A stretch of 64,000 nt of DNA from Erythrobasidium yunnanense (Eukaryota; Basidiomycota; Cystobasidiomycetes; Erythrobasidiales; Erythrobasidiaceae). Where the stretch lies: positions 449,968-513,967 of the forward strand of contig BCJC01000006.1 in NCBI GenBank assembly GCA_001600175.1. The letters run 5' to 3'. The notes beneath the pieces are model-generated. The model was given only the letters and a program-made list of their open reading frames with translations, had not been told where the DNA came from and did no database searches. Position 1 is the first letter of the stretch, and every line of letters begins with the position of its first letter. This document shows, piece by piece, positions 9,748 through 21,040 of this stretch. Both the position numbers and the translations under genes were made by a program.

Positions 9748-11141
9748 CTACGCCAGCGGTTGTGCGTGATGCACGACATTCGGCTCCCTAATCTCCTTCC
9801 AGCTCTGCACCAGCCTCAATTCCACCAACGCCAAGCGTCGTATACGTTCTTCAGGCGTCTCATCAGGGTTTGCGCCCGTGATGTCTTGCCCTGAGCTAGC
9901 TAAACGCAGAGCATGCTCTCTCGTACGCGCCAGTATGCCTTGTAACGAGGCTATCGCACGTTCTGCGGTTCGAGACAAAGGCGAAGAGTCGGAAGAAGCC
10001 TCCTCGAAATTTGCCAGAATCAAGGAAGAGAAAACGTCGCCAACACCTTCGTAGTGCTCAGGAAGAGAAGGGAAGGTGATGGCGAACTGCTGGTCGCCGC
10101 TAGCGAGTCTCGACGAGCCTGCACACACCAGGTGACTTTCAGGAACGTCCGACATTTGCGATGAAGGGATGGAGGATATGATGATGTGAGGGATGTTGTA
10201 GAGATCGTGGAAGGCGGTCAATGTCTGCTTGAGCGTGCTCAGAGTGGTGATCTTGACGCCTGTGAGCAATCTGCGACGGGAATTTAGCTAAAATTGGAGT
10301 TTAAGCCAGATTCGCACTCACTCGGCTTCCAAATGATTGGGTGTAGCACAAGTGGCTTTGGGAAGCAGCGACTTGTATACCGGCACAACTTCAGGCGACA
10401 CATAGACTTTTCCGTCGTCTCCCATAACAGGGTCAAGGATGTAGACTAGGCGTGGGTTGACCTTTCGCAGCCTATCTACTATGTTTGAGACAGTCTTCAG
10501 AGCTTCTGCGCCAGGAACATAGCCTGCGGACCTTGTCAGTGATTGTAAGACTAGCGCTCATGCAGAAAACGTACCCGTCAGGAGATGCGTCTGCCGTAAG
10601 AGGCCATTAGCATCCATAGCGTCAAAGACATCTTGTAAATGCGCTGCATCCATGCGAGCGCCGCCCCATCGCCCATAGCCTGCAAACAAATAACGAAAAT
10701 TTCGTCAGACCTTTGCTCCTCGCGATGACAGGTTCGCATGGCAGTGGTAGGATGAGAAGGTCATTTACGTGGACCTAATGTGTAGAATCAAGAAAAACTC
10801 TTGGTAAGCTACATCTTTTGAAAGTTTTGGTAGAAGGGAGAGCAGGAAGGAGGTGTTTCGGTACAAGTCAACGTCAACGCAAGTTACCGGTGTGGTTGGA
10901 GAACTGAACTGCATGCAATCGTTAACCACAGCCTTCCCTAATAACATCGAACCCTACCCGTATTCAGGATGTCGACCTCCCAACCCAGAAACTGCAAGGG
11001 AATACTGGCTGCTCTGTTACCTGAACATCAAGTTAATACCTGCTGCATATATTATTGCCAGATCTGCTGGAGCCTACCTACATATCCAACGACTACGTGG
11101 CTCTGTATCGAAAGCACACGCTTGTCAACGAGGTCCGACAT
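9748..11141 (-). CDS. pyridoxal kinase
   Basis: Phosphorylates pyridoxal/pyridoxine with ATP to give PLP (cytosolic vitamin B6 salvage; yeast BUD16 type). Start ATG at 11141 gives VLSIQSHVV.GYVGN, the substrate-side motif. After splicing follow PLQFLGWEVD, NTVQFSNHTG and GYGRWGG, then DPVMGDDGKVYV, CATPNHLEAE..TG, and the GVGDVFSSL anion-hole/catalytic Asp motif near the C-terminus. At least six exons. One intron (about 10684-10889) is unusually long at about 200 nt. Joins at NTVQF and HTG-YGRW restore textbook family sequence, which supports the model. The gene reads directly into the snoRNA-bearing region. Confidence 0.87.
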
Positions 11142-11560
11142 GTCGGTCACGGTACAAGCACAGAAGATGTTACGCCAATGATGGACCCTGAGCATCTTGA
11201 TTCCCTTCATCTTGGTAGTGTGAAATCTAGCTACCGGGAGCGCCTGCCTTCAGCCATGCTTTGAAGACACCTGCCTGTCGGGTCTCTATTTGCCGGACTA
11301 GTCTGGACGTCTTCATGCTACCACACCAAGCTACGCACATGTCGGCCTACCCACAGCATACTTTGGCGAGGCAGCGCCAACCTTCTGGGCCAGAATGTCG
11401 GGCACTGACCTATCCGACGCCCGCCTGGCGTCTGTCCACATAAAGCGCTTTTTATACGACTCGAGATGTTTTCCTAGTGTCTTCTCATCTCACACTCAGC
11501 AGATCTGAATACTCCGATCCATCTAACGCTATCCAAAAAAAAAACCCATAAAATAACGCC
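11142..11560. promoter_or_regulatory. divergent promoter region
   Basis: 419 bp between the pyridoxal kinase start and the next plus-strand start. A run of ten A sits at about 11535-11544 just before the ATG at 11561. Short open frames here look like chance. Confidence 0.4.
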
Positions 11561-13069
11561 ATGGCCACCCCAGGAGGAGAAGCCGATATTATGGGTCCTA
11601 TACCGGCACATCTCTTCACTACCTCTATCCAGAAGCATAGAGACGAGAGGGATCCCTCTCTGTGGATCTTAGGGTCCGTACTATCTTGCGCTTATTTTTC
11701 GCAATTATACACGTCTACAGAAAGCGGAGAGCAAGAGCAAAGGACACGCATCCTACTCAAGCTGGAGTTCACCTTCATACCAGGCATTGTCGGCTCATTG
11801 GAAGACACAATGCTCCGCCTCAAATTTCCGGAGAATGCCATAGTCGGTTTCGACGCAAGAGACAGTGGCGAGAACGCAAATTCAGATCTCACCAGACATA
11901 GTGTCTTCGCCTTGCGGAAACGCCTGCAGTTTGGAGGACACCTGGATTCTGTATACCAAAATCCATGGAGATGCACAGGCAAACTGTCAGATAACACGCC
12001 ATTTGTCATTCATCGGACTGTCGAGAAGCCTGCGGACACCATCCTGATCCGTATACCAGGAATGTTGAGGCAGTCAACGGGAAACCCTGTCACACTTCAC
12101 TTGGCGGTCCTCATCAACGTTAGCCCAATTTCCTCCCACATTAGATGCTGCACAGATGCGGTCTATAGATTGCGCTACAGTACTGCAGACGAACATGTCG
12201 ACCATGGAACGCAAGGCGACCTAAGCGACGTCAATATATTTCAGATCGATTCCATCGCCTCTTTGGCGACTATACGGGGTAGAGGGACAAGCGGGAGGGA
12301 GGGAGAAGAACAACAGCTGGCAACATCATCTGCACCTCTGCATGATTCGCCTGCTTTCGGCATTACCGAGCGTGAACAAGCTGAGGTAGGTAAAGCATAC
12401 AATGCGTCAAGCGCAACCATGTCACAAGGTGCTGATACGTCTGATAGGCAGAAGACCACACTCACAAAGGCCAAGCGCCTCTGAGTGCCGCAGCCAACAA
12501 TCAACACCTTCGAGCGGCAGTAGATGTGGACCCGCCTGTAGTTCGCGAGAGACCAGCTGGTAATTGCGCACCTGAACACAAGCCTGAGCAACCAAGGCCT
12601 CGTCGACAGACCACAACGGAGCGCTTGGGGCTACCTACAGCCTTCAGCGACAATTCAGACGCCCCAATCTTCGGAGATATGTATAGGGCAGACGCAAAAC
12701 GTAAGGACGGTCCATTTATGGATGCTTTCGCTACTGTGGCTCTTTGTCTCTTCGTCGAGGGTACGCACAACTTGAATTACACCCCTCAACAAGCTAATCG
12801 CTGTACTCACAGACGCTCTGAAGATAGGTGTGGCGGCAGCGAGAGTGCCTCCGCCCACAGAACGGGATGCTGCAAGCTTAGCAAAGCAGGCCGTGCAGCA
12901 TGTAAAGCTTCTCGGAAGGACCATCTCGGTTTGCGAAGCGCTTCGCGCATTATGTCTGAGCGAGAACCACAGCAGACTCTTTGTTCGAGAATCTGCTTCT
13001 CGAGAGACAATGTATGCTGCTATCTGGCACGCTGTGCGTGACGAGACTGGCAGTACTGCTTTCATGTGA
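11561..13069 (+). CDS. orphan 464-residue protein
   Basis: Three exons: 11561-12385, 12448-12760 and 12813-13069. The introns are 62 and 52 nt with GTAGGT and GTACGC donors and CTGATA and GCTAATC branch sites. The three lengths sum to an exact codon multiple, which supports the model. Residues 1-210 look globular and beta-rich (many alternating hydrophobics, Cys pair near 190). Residues 225-370 are polar and disordered, rich in Ser, Pro, Arg and Gln. The last 85 residues are helical (LAKQAVQHVKLLGRTI, CEALRALCLSE). No signal peptide or membrane segment is seen, and no family was recognised. It ends 231 bp before the alcohol dehydrogenase and on the same strand. Confidence 0.65.
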
Positions 13070-13299
13070 AAATCTCGTTGAAGAAAGTCTGCGTTTGCTC
13101 GTTGTAAATCCCTCGTTTCCCCATAGACAAGTACGTACGTGGAAAATCGACCTTGTTGCGATTTGCATTGCGAGGGAGAGATTTACTCCCAGTGACGTCG
13201 AGCTTTTTTGGCTGACCGCCACTTGCGGTCTCTGCGAGAAACAACTTTTTGACAGGTTGCTTCTACTTTCACACACAACAATTAAAGCATACATTTACA

Positions 13300-14837
13300 A
13301 TGGCTCAAACTCAGTTCAAAGGATACGCAATCCATGACACAAAGAAGTGGTGAGTCCTGGGCCTGGCCGCATGAAAAGCCGTGCCTGATTTGCGTGCCTA
13401 GGGATGAGTTCAAGGTCGTCGAGTTTGAGAGCAAGCGAATGGAAGATTACGATGTAGAGATCAAGATCACCGTACGCAGTCATTGCGGTCCAACCCCGCC
13501 AAGCCCTAACCGTATTTATGTTCTTTCTCCTCCGTTCTCCCAATTTCTTCGTGCTCCCTCCTCCAAATGCTCCCTCCTTCTATATCTCGTTTTTTTTTAG
13601 GCATGCGGAGTTTGCGGGAGTGACGGTGCGTGTACACCATCCTGCCTAGCCTCAAGTCTGTATGGGGCTTTCTCGAACAGAGCTAACGAGTTATCGCCGC
13701 TTCTTCATTGCTGCATACGAAAACAGTGCACACTATTACTGGAGGTGTGTCTTCTTTCATAGCAATCTTTCAGGTTCATTACCAGTATGCTGACCCCACC
13801 AACTTATAATTTATAGGCTGGGGAGACATTATTACACCGATGATCACTGGACATGAAGGTTTTTGGGGATGGCGTTCAGATTGTCGGTGCTCTCACTGAG
13901 GTCTCTTCATAGTTGTTGGCAAAGTCACCGCCGTTGGCCCTAAGGTTTCAGAGTTCAAGGTCGGTGATCGAGCTGGTGTTGGTGCACAAGTCTGGTCTTG
14001 CATGAAGTGCAACCGATGCAAGAACGATAACGAAAATTACTGCAAGCAGCAGGTCGATACCTACAACGCCAAATACCCTCACACCGGAGATATCGCACAT
14101 GGAGGATACTCCACCGGTATTCGGGCTCATCAGCAGTTCGTCTTCCGCATTCCGGATGCTCTCGAGGATCATCATGCTGCTCCCATGTTCTGTGGTGGAC
14201 TTACTGTCTACTCTCCCCTGAAGCGATTCGGTGCCGGCAAGGGCAAGAAGGTCGGTATCATCGGTCTTGGTGGTCTTGGTCACTTCGCTGTGATGTTCGC
14301 CTCCAAGATCTTCGAGTCCGAAGTCACCGTTTTCTCCTCTTCCGACAAGAAGAAGGATGATGCCTTCAAGATGGGTGCCAAGCACTACGTAGACTACGTC
14401 AACAACAAGGATTGGCTAAAGGAGGCTGGAGAAGACTTCGATCTCATCCTTTCCACCCGAGACGTCGCCGAGGGTTTCCCCATGGCCGACTTCCTGTCCA
14501 TACTCAACGTTGGAGCTAGATTCCAGACTGTCGGTCTTCCAGATGATCCTTTCCCTGCTGTTCCTGGCTTCGCCTTCGCTCCCAACGCCGGTGCTTTCGT
14601 GAGTTCCCACTACAGTTGATGTTTGGCTGCAACTGACGCAGTCCTGGCACAAAAAAGGGCGGGAGCCATATCGGCTCAAAAGCAGAGGCTCAGGAGATGT
14701 TGGATCTCGCTGCGAAACACGGAATCAAAACGTGGGTACAGCTTTACGATATGAAGGATGCCTCAAAGGCCGTACATGCCGTAAAAGAGAACACAGTCAG
14801 ATACCGTGCTGTTCTCAGACAGGATATCGATGCTTAG
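13300..14837 (+). CDS. NADP-dependent cinnamyl-type alcohol dehydrogenase (ADH6/7 family)
   Basis: Zinc MDR enzyme reducing aldehydes to alcohols with NADPH in the cytosol. Visible motifs: catalytic Zn ligands ACGVCGSDVHT and GHE, structural-Zn cysteines C-x2-C-x2-C-x7-C in the WSCMKCNRCKNDNENYC block, and the Rossmann motif GLGGLGH followed by SSSDKK (NADP-type Ser pocket). The C-terminus is DMKDASKAVHAVKENTVRYR. At least eight exons. The catalytic region is cut into exons of only 25 nt (13601-13625), 18 nt (13727-13744) and 42 nt (13817-13858). The last intron starts at GTGAGT after the AGAF codons near 14598. About 360 residues, normal for the family. Confidence 0.9.
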
Positions 14838-15336
14838 ATGCGTCAAAAGTAGCTAGCCAGCTTTCTTTGCGGCAGCGAAAATCAACGCCCAGAAGAATGT
14901 AGCAATTTAGATTAGTCTATGTTGGACAAGATATTGAAGCCAATGCAAACAATGCAGATATCACAAACAACGCTCTGTTTACTCAACATCTGCACATCAG
15001 ATGTGTCTGTGCAAGAAAGCTTCCGCTAAGAGGGACTTCCTCCTACGGGATCCGAAATGGCAAGTGTGCACGCTCATGACGCGTTTTTACTGGGCAAAGT
15101 TTAAGCTTTGTATGGCTTTGTATGCAGCAGTGTGCTTGTTGAGCAGATCAACCTGCCGACATGAAAGTTGGTCCCGCTCACATCCGCAGCTAGGAACGGT
15201 ACGAGTTTGATTGGCTACAAGGCATGTATACTGACAACCGTAGACCGACATTCATATCACGAAAGGCATAAGTAGAGACATGAAGACGAAACTACAAAAG
15301 AGGGTGGTTTTGGCGAAACAAGCTAGGCACTGCCGA
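14838..15336. other. convergent intergenic region
   Basis: About 500 bp between the 3' ends of the alcohol dehydrogenase and fasciclin genes. I see no gene, repeat or clear terminator in it. Confidence 0.45.
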
Positions 15337-17369
15337 TCAAGCCCAAAGAGACTTGAAGTAAGCTAGAACACCCTCGGCAGGATTTCCATGGTGCTCATGA
15401 TCGTGCTCATGGTGCTTGTGTTCGTGCTTGTGCTTGTGCTCTCTGCCGTGGTGCTCGTGATCTCCGTCATGATCGTGCTCGTGGTGCTCGACGAAAGGAG
15501 GTTTGATGAGCGATCGGATGACATGGACAGCGCCTCCCCAAGCTACACCGTCTCCAACGATGACCTGAGAATACTCCTTCTCCTCCTGCTCAGTGTTTCC
15601 GACGGCGATCCTGCGGATAACTGGACCGTTGCCGAAGCCGATTCTGAAGGCGTAGACGTTTACAGACAGACTCTCGTTCTTGCCTGACCCGAGGAGGGTG
15701 GGTAGCTCGTACTTTGTGACATTGACTTTGCCGTGAGAAGGAGGAGGGCCACCATGGTGAGGTGGTCCGTGAGGAGGTCCATCATGCGGCGGTCCATGAT
15801 GAGGAGGACCATCGCGAGGAGGTCCATGGTGAGGAGGACCGTCATGAGGTGGGCCGTGTCGACCAGCTAGGTGGCCTGGCTCAGGCAAATGAGCCTTGAA
15901 CCAGTCTGGAAGAGCCTCGATCGAAGCGAATGAAGCTGCTTCGGCAGATCGAGTAGCGTTGAGCTGGTAGTCGGAGTGGAAGAGGAATTGAGGGACGATG
16001 TGGTACGAAAGGAGCTTCTTCAGGATAGGCCTTCCGAAGGGAGAGAAGAGGAAGAGACGGATCTTGAAGGGGATCTTGGCGAATGCACTGTTTGTGGGCG
16101 CAAAAATAGTGAATGGGAAGTCCTTGTAGGTGTCCTTTGAGGGCAGCGCAGCTCTAGCTTCTTCGACAAGCTCTTCGAGAACGTTCATGACGATCTCTGA
16201 AGGCTCCTTGTCATCGCTCATCATCTCGAAGTAGCTCGCTTCATCCTCTTCCGTATCGAACAGAGCAGCAAGACTCTCGTGGTGATCCTCGTGCGGGTGT
16301 AGGTATGGTGCGATCTCGTGGTCGAGTTCAGTTTGCTGAACTGCCGAAGTCAGGGTCGCAAATACGTTAGGGAAGAGGAAGAGCTGGTCCAATGGAGTAA
16401 GAGGAGGTAGGAGAGGTGCAGAGACTAGGTGAATGATACCATTCTTAGCGAGCAAAGTTGGGCCTCGTCGGACTTGGGAATAGAAGTTCAAGCCAACTTC
16501 AAATCTTGGAGGGGGAGGGAAGAACTCTAGCTTGGGGCTGACTCGGATACGGAAGGATGCATCTGTATCGCGAGTCTGATTCAAGGTAGTAGGGATAGTG
16601 GAATGGTCTCGGAGCTCCGAGATCGGTAGCTTCGAGGGCGAGATGTGGTAGTGCAGGATGGCAGTCACGAGCTTCTTGATGAAGCGTCTCTTCTCCTCAT
16701 CGTCTGGATGGTCATGTTCATCGTACATGACGAATGGATGGTTTGCCATCATCATCTCGTGGTGAGCGTCCTCATCGGACTTGTGCTCATGCTCGTGATC
16801 GCCATCATCGTGGTGTGGGAAGTCTAGAGCCTTGTCGTCTGGCGCGAAGAGTGTCTGCCGATGCGAATGGATTAGCAAGCTACTTGTCGGTTATGCAAAG
16901 TCCGGACGTACGACCGAGATGTCTGGATCGCTCAAGTATTCTTTGATCTGCAGCAACGGTTCAGAACAGGTAAAGAAGCCCTGTCGAGCTAGCTCACCGA
17001 TTCAGTTCGGTTGACTACGTAGGCGAGCTTCTTCAAGGGAGGTGTGTGCCTCTCTTCATCGTCGGAATGATGGAGCGTATAATTTAATATCTGACCGATA
17101 GTGTACTTTGCTGCAGATGGTCTACATCAGATGTGCGCCTCTGACAGAAATCGAGGCGACTTCGCATACTCAGGTCGATATCGCCTTCTCCGTGATGGTC
17201 GAGCAGGGATGACGAGGACAGGAAGTGCCGGCCAGCCAGGGCAGAGCAGCGATGAAGAACTTGGTCAACATCGTCGCAAGTAAAGCTAACGAGTTGGTAC
17301 AGAAAGAGCAGCAACAAGAAGCAGAAGGATCAGCGCGATGCCTAATATTGCTGCGCCGCCGCAATGCAT
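15337..17369 (-). CDS. secreted double-fasciclin (FAS1) protein with His-rich and HGPP repeats
   Basis: The start at 17369 gives a signal peptide (MHCGGAAILGIALILLLLVA). Short exons follow, then a long exon 15337 to about 16857. FAS1 domain 1 begins with TLFAPDDKAL but is interrupted by a His/Asp/Glu-rich insert of about 45 residues (HHDDGDHEHEH). It resumes with LHYHISPSKLPISEL. FAS1 domain 2 has FTIFAPTNSAFAKIP, LFLFSPFGRPILKKL and the conserved YHIVPQ. A Pro/His/Gly repeat (units like HGPPHDGPP) sits inside domain 2, and the tail is again His-rich (EHKHEHKHHEHDHEHHG). FAS1 proteins mediate adhesion at the cell surface. The His clusters suggest Zn/Cu/Ni binding. No GPI signal is evident at the C-terminus. 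The first intron donor is the weakest point. Confidence 0.82.
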
Positions 17370-17856
17370 ACGCAAGCTTTAACTGCGGCTCAGATAACCG
17401 ACTATCGCCGGGCGACTAGAAGCCATCTAATGCGACATCTATACGGTATCCTCAGGTCGTAAGAGACGACTCCAACCGCCCTGGAAATGATGCTCTTTCT
17501 GGACTCTCTCTGATCTGGGCCTCATGAGAAAAGATTTGAGGATTCAGCATGATAACCCCTACACAGCTGGTAGCCATCTAACGTGTCCACAAATCCTACT
17601 GCTGCTCCTGCTTCCCTTACTTGCGGATAAATGGTTGATGCCTCCGCTGCCTGACGTCGTCGAATTGGAAGCGCTATTTCAGGAGGAAGATTTGATGTGT
17701 CTTGCAACCTGAAGACTTTCACTCTCTCAACCACTCTTCTCATACAACAGAACCATGGGTCTTGATACCGTTATCGGAAAGCACCTCGATTACACTTAGG
17801 GTCAGTTTCAGATTATACAAAGTCCATATCTCTTCGAGCACTGATCTCTGCTGCAG

Positions 17857-18707
17857 AGAATGGTTGGAGGTACATGCGAAAGGCTTGACAACTTATGCAT
17901 ACACGACTGACTTTGCAGGCAACCATCTCAGATACGAGTTCTGGCTGAAGAGCGCTGAGAGGTATGTCACGCAGAGCAACTCCAGCACAGTGTGCTCAAC
18001 AGAGGGCGTTTCTTCTACAGAATCGTATACAAGGCGAGCTATGTTGCTTGTAAACGTGGTACTCGCAGTTCTAACCAGGAGCTACCTCGGCAACATAGAT
18101 CCATGGAGGACCCATGGCTGGACGCTCGTCAGTAGACCAATCTCTCATTGTACTCCTTCTAAGCGCAGTCTTGTGCAGGAACTTCCAGCACTGCTATGTG
18201 CAAGAAATTCGAGAGAATCAAATCTACCAGATCAGCTGGCTTGAAGGTATCTATCATTTCACTTTATCAGGACGTGCACAGACCGCTTCCTCACAAGGGC
18301 ACTTCTGCAGAAACTGGTACCGTAGTCTCAATGGCGCTTGATCTGGAGGAGCGAAGAGTAACAACCTTCATGGCTTTTTCAAAAGGTAAGCTGGAAAATA
18401 CATTGCGGGACTCTAACGCTTATCTGCATTCTGTGCTCCACTCCCTCAAGGCCACTGGGAAGAACCTGAAAAAGCGCATGGAGACAAGCGCAAGCCTGAG
18501 GACCTACAGAGATGGCGAGAGCTTGCCAAGATCGGAACGCAGATGGAGAAATATATTCTACCTGAGCAGGCCAGCATCAACAAGATTTACGGTAAGCCTA
18601 CGATGATTATCAGCCGATCAGATGTCACTGAGGGGTCCTGCGTGTTGCTCATTGTAGATGGCCCCGGCAATCTAGAAGACATCGACGAGAATGCTCCAAC
18701 TCTGTAG
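17857..18707 (+). CDS. multi-exon protein, possibly NDUFAF2/NDUFA12-like
   Basis: Five exons keep phase through four introns: exon ending 17961, then 18021-18127, 18179-18385, 18451-18591 and 18658-18707, with introns of 51-66 nt. The 5' end is unresolved. Either an upstream exon joins at 17857, reading TTDFAGNHLRYEFW, or translation starts at ATG 17860 with a further intron at about 17870-17918. The segment TDFAGNHLRYEF followed by ERIVYK resembles the GTDxxGNxYYE core of complex I assembly factor NDUFAF2 (mimitin). The C-terminal half (HWEEPEKAHGDKRKPEDLQ, ENAPTL end) is charged and unrecognised. Family assignment is weak; that it is a spliced gene is more secure. Confidence 0.45.
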
Positions 18708-19573
18708 CGTTGCGAAGCCAGAGTGAAAGAGCCCTCTGTACCATAAGCAAGACGCGCAAACAGTTAGCACTGCGAAGCAGCCCAGCTGATCCCAACGAGG
18801 GGACTTTTTAATGGAACAACCTCCCTTTCTTCTCCCAAATCCTTGGAATCCTTTAACACCGAGTCTCCTTGTCAGTGTTTGATAAGATGCTGACATCAAC
18901 TCTTGTTTGATGAACTGATGCAGATCTGCCTCTTTTGGCGCGTGTAGCAATCAGTTCCGTAAGGCCGGAATCACCAACTACGCTCGTATCAAGCAATCTT
19001 TATCAATCGCAGCCACCACATTCCCTCATAGCATGGCAGCTAGACTGATCCCGTCAGCTCGTAAACGATAGAGACCAGCACACTCCATGGACCTGGCACA
19101 ATCTAAGAAGCTGCGATGGAGGCTGTCGTCAATGCCGGTCTCGATTTGGACGTGTCTCCCTCTTGCCAACTATCCTGAAAATACAGATCAAACCAGGCAA
19201 GATCGCTACGATAGGTCTCTGTGCACTGTCAAGACTATTTGCGGGACGGCTTACAGACTAGGACCAGCGGTTGAGCTGCCTATCGACCCATATTAACGAC
19301 AAAGGGTTCGGCTCGGCAGGAGAGGAGACAACAAAACATGAAGAAGCTTGCATTTTGCGCTGAAGCTCGGCCCAACCGATTGCGCAAGCACTTCTGCGCT
19401 GCATGATCTGCTTCAGTATGCATTCCGTCTCGCAAATTTCGACCCTTTAGGCCGGTGCTTCTCCGGTTCTGTCTGGCAACATACCTTTATCCTACAAGCT
19501 TTCGTCAAACAAGAGGAACAATAAGGACCGCCATATCGCCAAGACAAGTCCTACTTCTGGTGGCAAGTGCAGG
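18708..19573. other. intergenic or unresolved stretch
   Basis: About 870 bp. Fragments such as a plus-strand frame near 18923-19068 and a minus-strand frame near 18710-18900 look faintly protein-like and are bordered by weak splice signals, but I could not build a consistent gene from either. Confidence 0.35.
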
Positions 19574-19580
19574 TATAAAA
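19574..19580 (+). promoter_or_regulatory. TATA box of zinc-ribbon gene 1
   Basis: TATAAAA 105 bases before the ATG at 19685, followed by a CT-rich leader (TCTTCTCTTCACTC). Clean core-promoter layout. Confidence 0.55.
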
Positions 19581-19684
19581 TGGCCTCTGTTGGAGCTAGT
19601 CCTACTCTCTTCTCTTCACTCTTTTTACTCTACCCCACAGCGCTTCTCTGTCACTCTTCCTTCTGCAGCAACCTACTTCACAGA

Positions 19685-20236
19685 ATGCCCAGATCTGAAC
19701 CTCCTGACGAGTTTACCTGGACCGTGCAGCTGTGCACGACGTGCCTGAAGCGGCCAAGCCAGTGCGAGCACGTTCCAGGAGAACGTCAGCTTGCCTACTA
19801 TCCGATGTCCCAGAAAAACGTCTGGCTCTGTTGCCGGTGCCACAAATCCCAGCATATCCGCATAAGGGCAAACAGGAACCAGCCAGCCGACAATCCCCTC
19901 TGCTGTACTAAGCGAAAAGTACAGGAACGGACTGGACGACGTGTGGAATTCAGGACTCGAAAATGTGAGCATAGGAAGTGTGGGCGCTGCAAGGAACTCA
20001 AAGCACGACCCTCACGATCATACTGGAAATGCCATTGGTGTGGCTACGCCGGAAACCGCGGGCCATCGTTTGGAAATAGTACGACCAAGTGGGAAAACGT
20101 ATGCGGAGGTTATACTATGGGCACCGATGAAAATGGTAATCCCATCATCACGGGGTGGTGTGAAGCACTCCATGGCGACCATTCTCAATGGGTCAATGAG
20201 CATGGACAAGCATTACAAGTCCCTTCCGCCTCCTGA
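19685..20236 (+). CDS. cysteine-rich zinc-ribbon-like protein 1
   Basis: Intronless frame of 183 residues; ATG 19685 is preferred to upstream starts because it lies downstream of the TATA box and begins MPRSEP like its paralogue MPRRGQ. About 18 cysteines in CxxC-type pairs: CTTC (around 17-20), LCCRCH, PLCCTKR, CEHRKCGRC and YWKCHWCGY. No signal peptide or membrane segment, so probably nuclear or cytosolic with several bound zinc ions. It shares with the products at 21041, 23239, 36471 and 37178 a W-x-C-x2-C knuckle followed by a C...C-x-H/R...C-x2-C pattern. This recalls W.C..C zinc-finger families of fungi with unknown role. Confidence 0.72.
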   Translation: MPRSEPPDEFTWTVQLCTTCLKRPSQCEHVPGERQLAYYPMSQKNVWLCCRCHKSQHIRIRANRNQPADNPLCCTKRKVQERTGRRVEFRTRKCEHRKCGRCKELKARPSRSYWKCHWCGYAGNRGPSFGNSTTKWENVCGGYTMGTDENGNPIITGWCEALHGDHSQWVNEHGQALQVPSAS

Positions 20237-21040
20237 TCCAGAAGACGATCACTATTGAATCCTCGATCAAAGCTGCGTTGCTCGTCAAATGCTTTCGCTT
20301 CCTTCCTCGAGCTTCACTCCGACATCCAACAGTCCGACACTCTAGTGCTACTCCCGCCACCGACCCTAGCACATCGTCCATCGACTCGATCTGCGCTTCC
20401 CTCGTTCACCCCTCCAAAACCCCAGCCAGTCTCTTCTTTCGTCCAACTGCTTCTCCATTCTCATTTCGCCTCGATCTTTTCCAAAGATCCCGTAAAAATG
20501 TATTTCGTAGTCTCTTCTGTCCTCCTCGTCTGCTTTGAAAAGCCCTCTACCTTCCTACATGCCCTGGCTGGTATCGCAGCTGCGTCCTGCGAACGATGAG
20601 CATCTGTCCGAGACGCGGTTTCGCCCCTCCTGTCCGACTAAACCCTCTCTCCAGAAGTCACCACTGCAGGCGTTTGTCTCCAGTTTGTCACCCTCCGGCT
20701 CCGCAGCCCAGCACTCCCAGGTGCGTGATTCAGGAGCAGATCCTGAGCTGACGTCGAGTTTTCTCTGATCCGAAGAGCGCTACGATTCCCTCCGCTTGTC
20801 ACTGCTAACAATTCTTCATCCCTTTTTCCACCCCTCAGAAATTTTCCGTCTGACACCAGCGACTTTAAGCACAGCGTTCGAAGATTCGAGTCACTCCTCA
20901 CGGGTATAAGAGCGGTGGGAAAGCTGCAGCACTTCTTGTCTTTCGATTCGCTCTGGCAGCAGTCAGAGACGAGCAAGACTCTTAACCCTTCACTGCGTTC
21001 CCCTAACACATCCGATTCCTCTCAATCATCACCTCAAAGC
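20237..21040. other. long leader/promoter region of zinc-ribbon gene 2
   Basis: Pyrimidine-rich sequence on the plus strand with no supported gene. Several short frames are low-complexity Ser/Pro/Leu translations of the CT-rich tract. Confidence 0.4.
20905..20910 (+). promoter_or_regulatory. possible TATA box of zinc-ribbon gene 2
   Basis: TATAAG 131 bases before the ATG at 21041, in the same position relative to the start as the TATA box of zinc-ribbon gene 1. Confidence 0.35.

Noticed and set aside
10684-10889. Long pyridoxal kinase intron considered as a further snoRNA site
   Set aside because: It has CTGA-like sequence but no GATGA-type C box at suitable spacing.
15388-15687. Hydrophobic Val/Leu-rich plus-strand frame
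   Set aside because: It is the complement of the His/Asp/Glu codons of the fasciclin gene, not a membrane protein.
15740-15860. Regular short repeat considered as a CRISPR-like array
   Set aside because: The period is 12-18 bp in frame with HGPP(H/R)DGPP codons; no spacers, and the genome is eukaryotic.
18672-18950. Minus-strand frame resembling a small single-pass membrane protein
   Set aside because: It runs antisense into the 3' exon of the supported plus-strand gene. The hydrophobic stretch alone is not enough, and no consistent start or intron was found.
18923-19068. Plus-strand fragment faintly like ATP synthase epsilon (FRKAGITNYARI)
   Set aside because: Two residues short in the core, no start codon in frame, and a GTAAGG inside it could equally be a donor. 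Not supportable.
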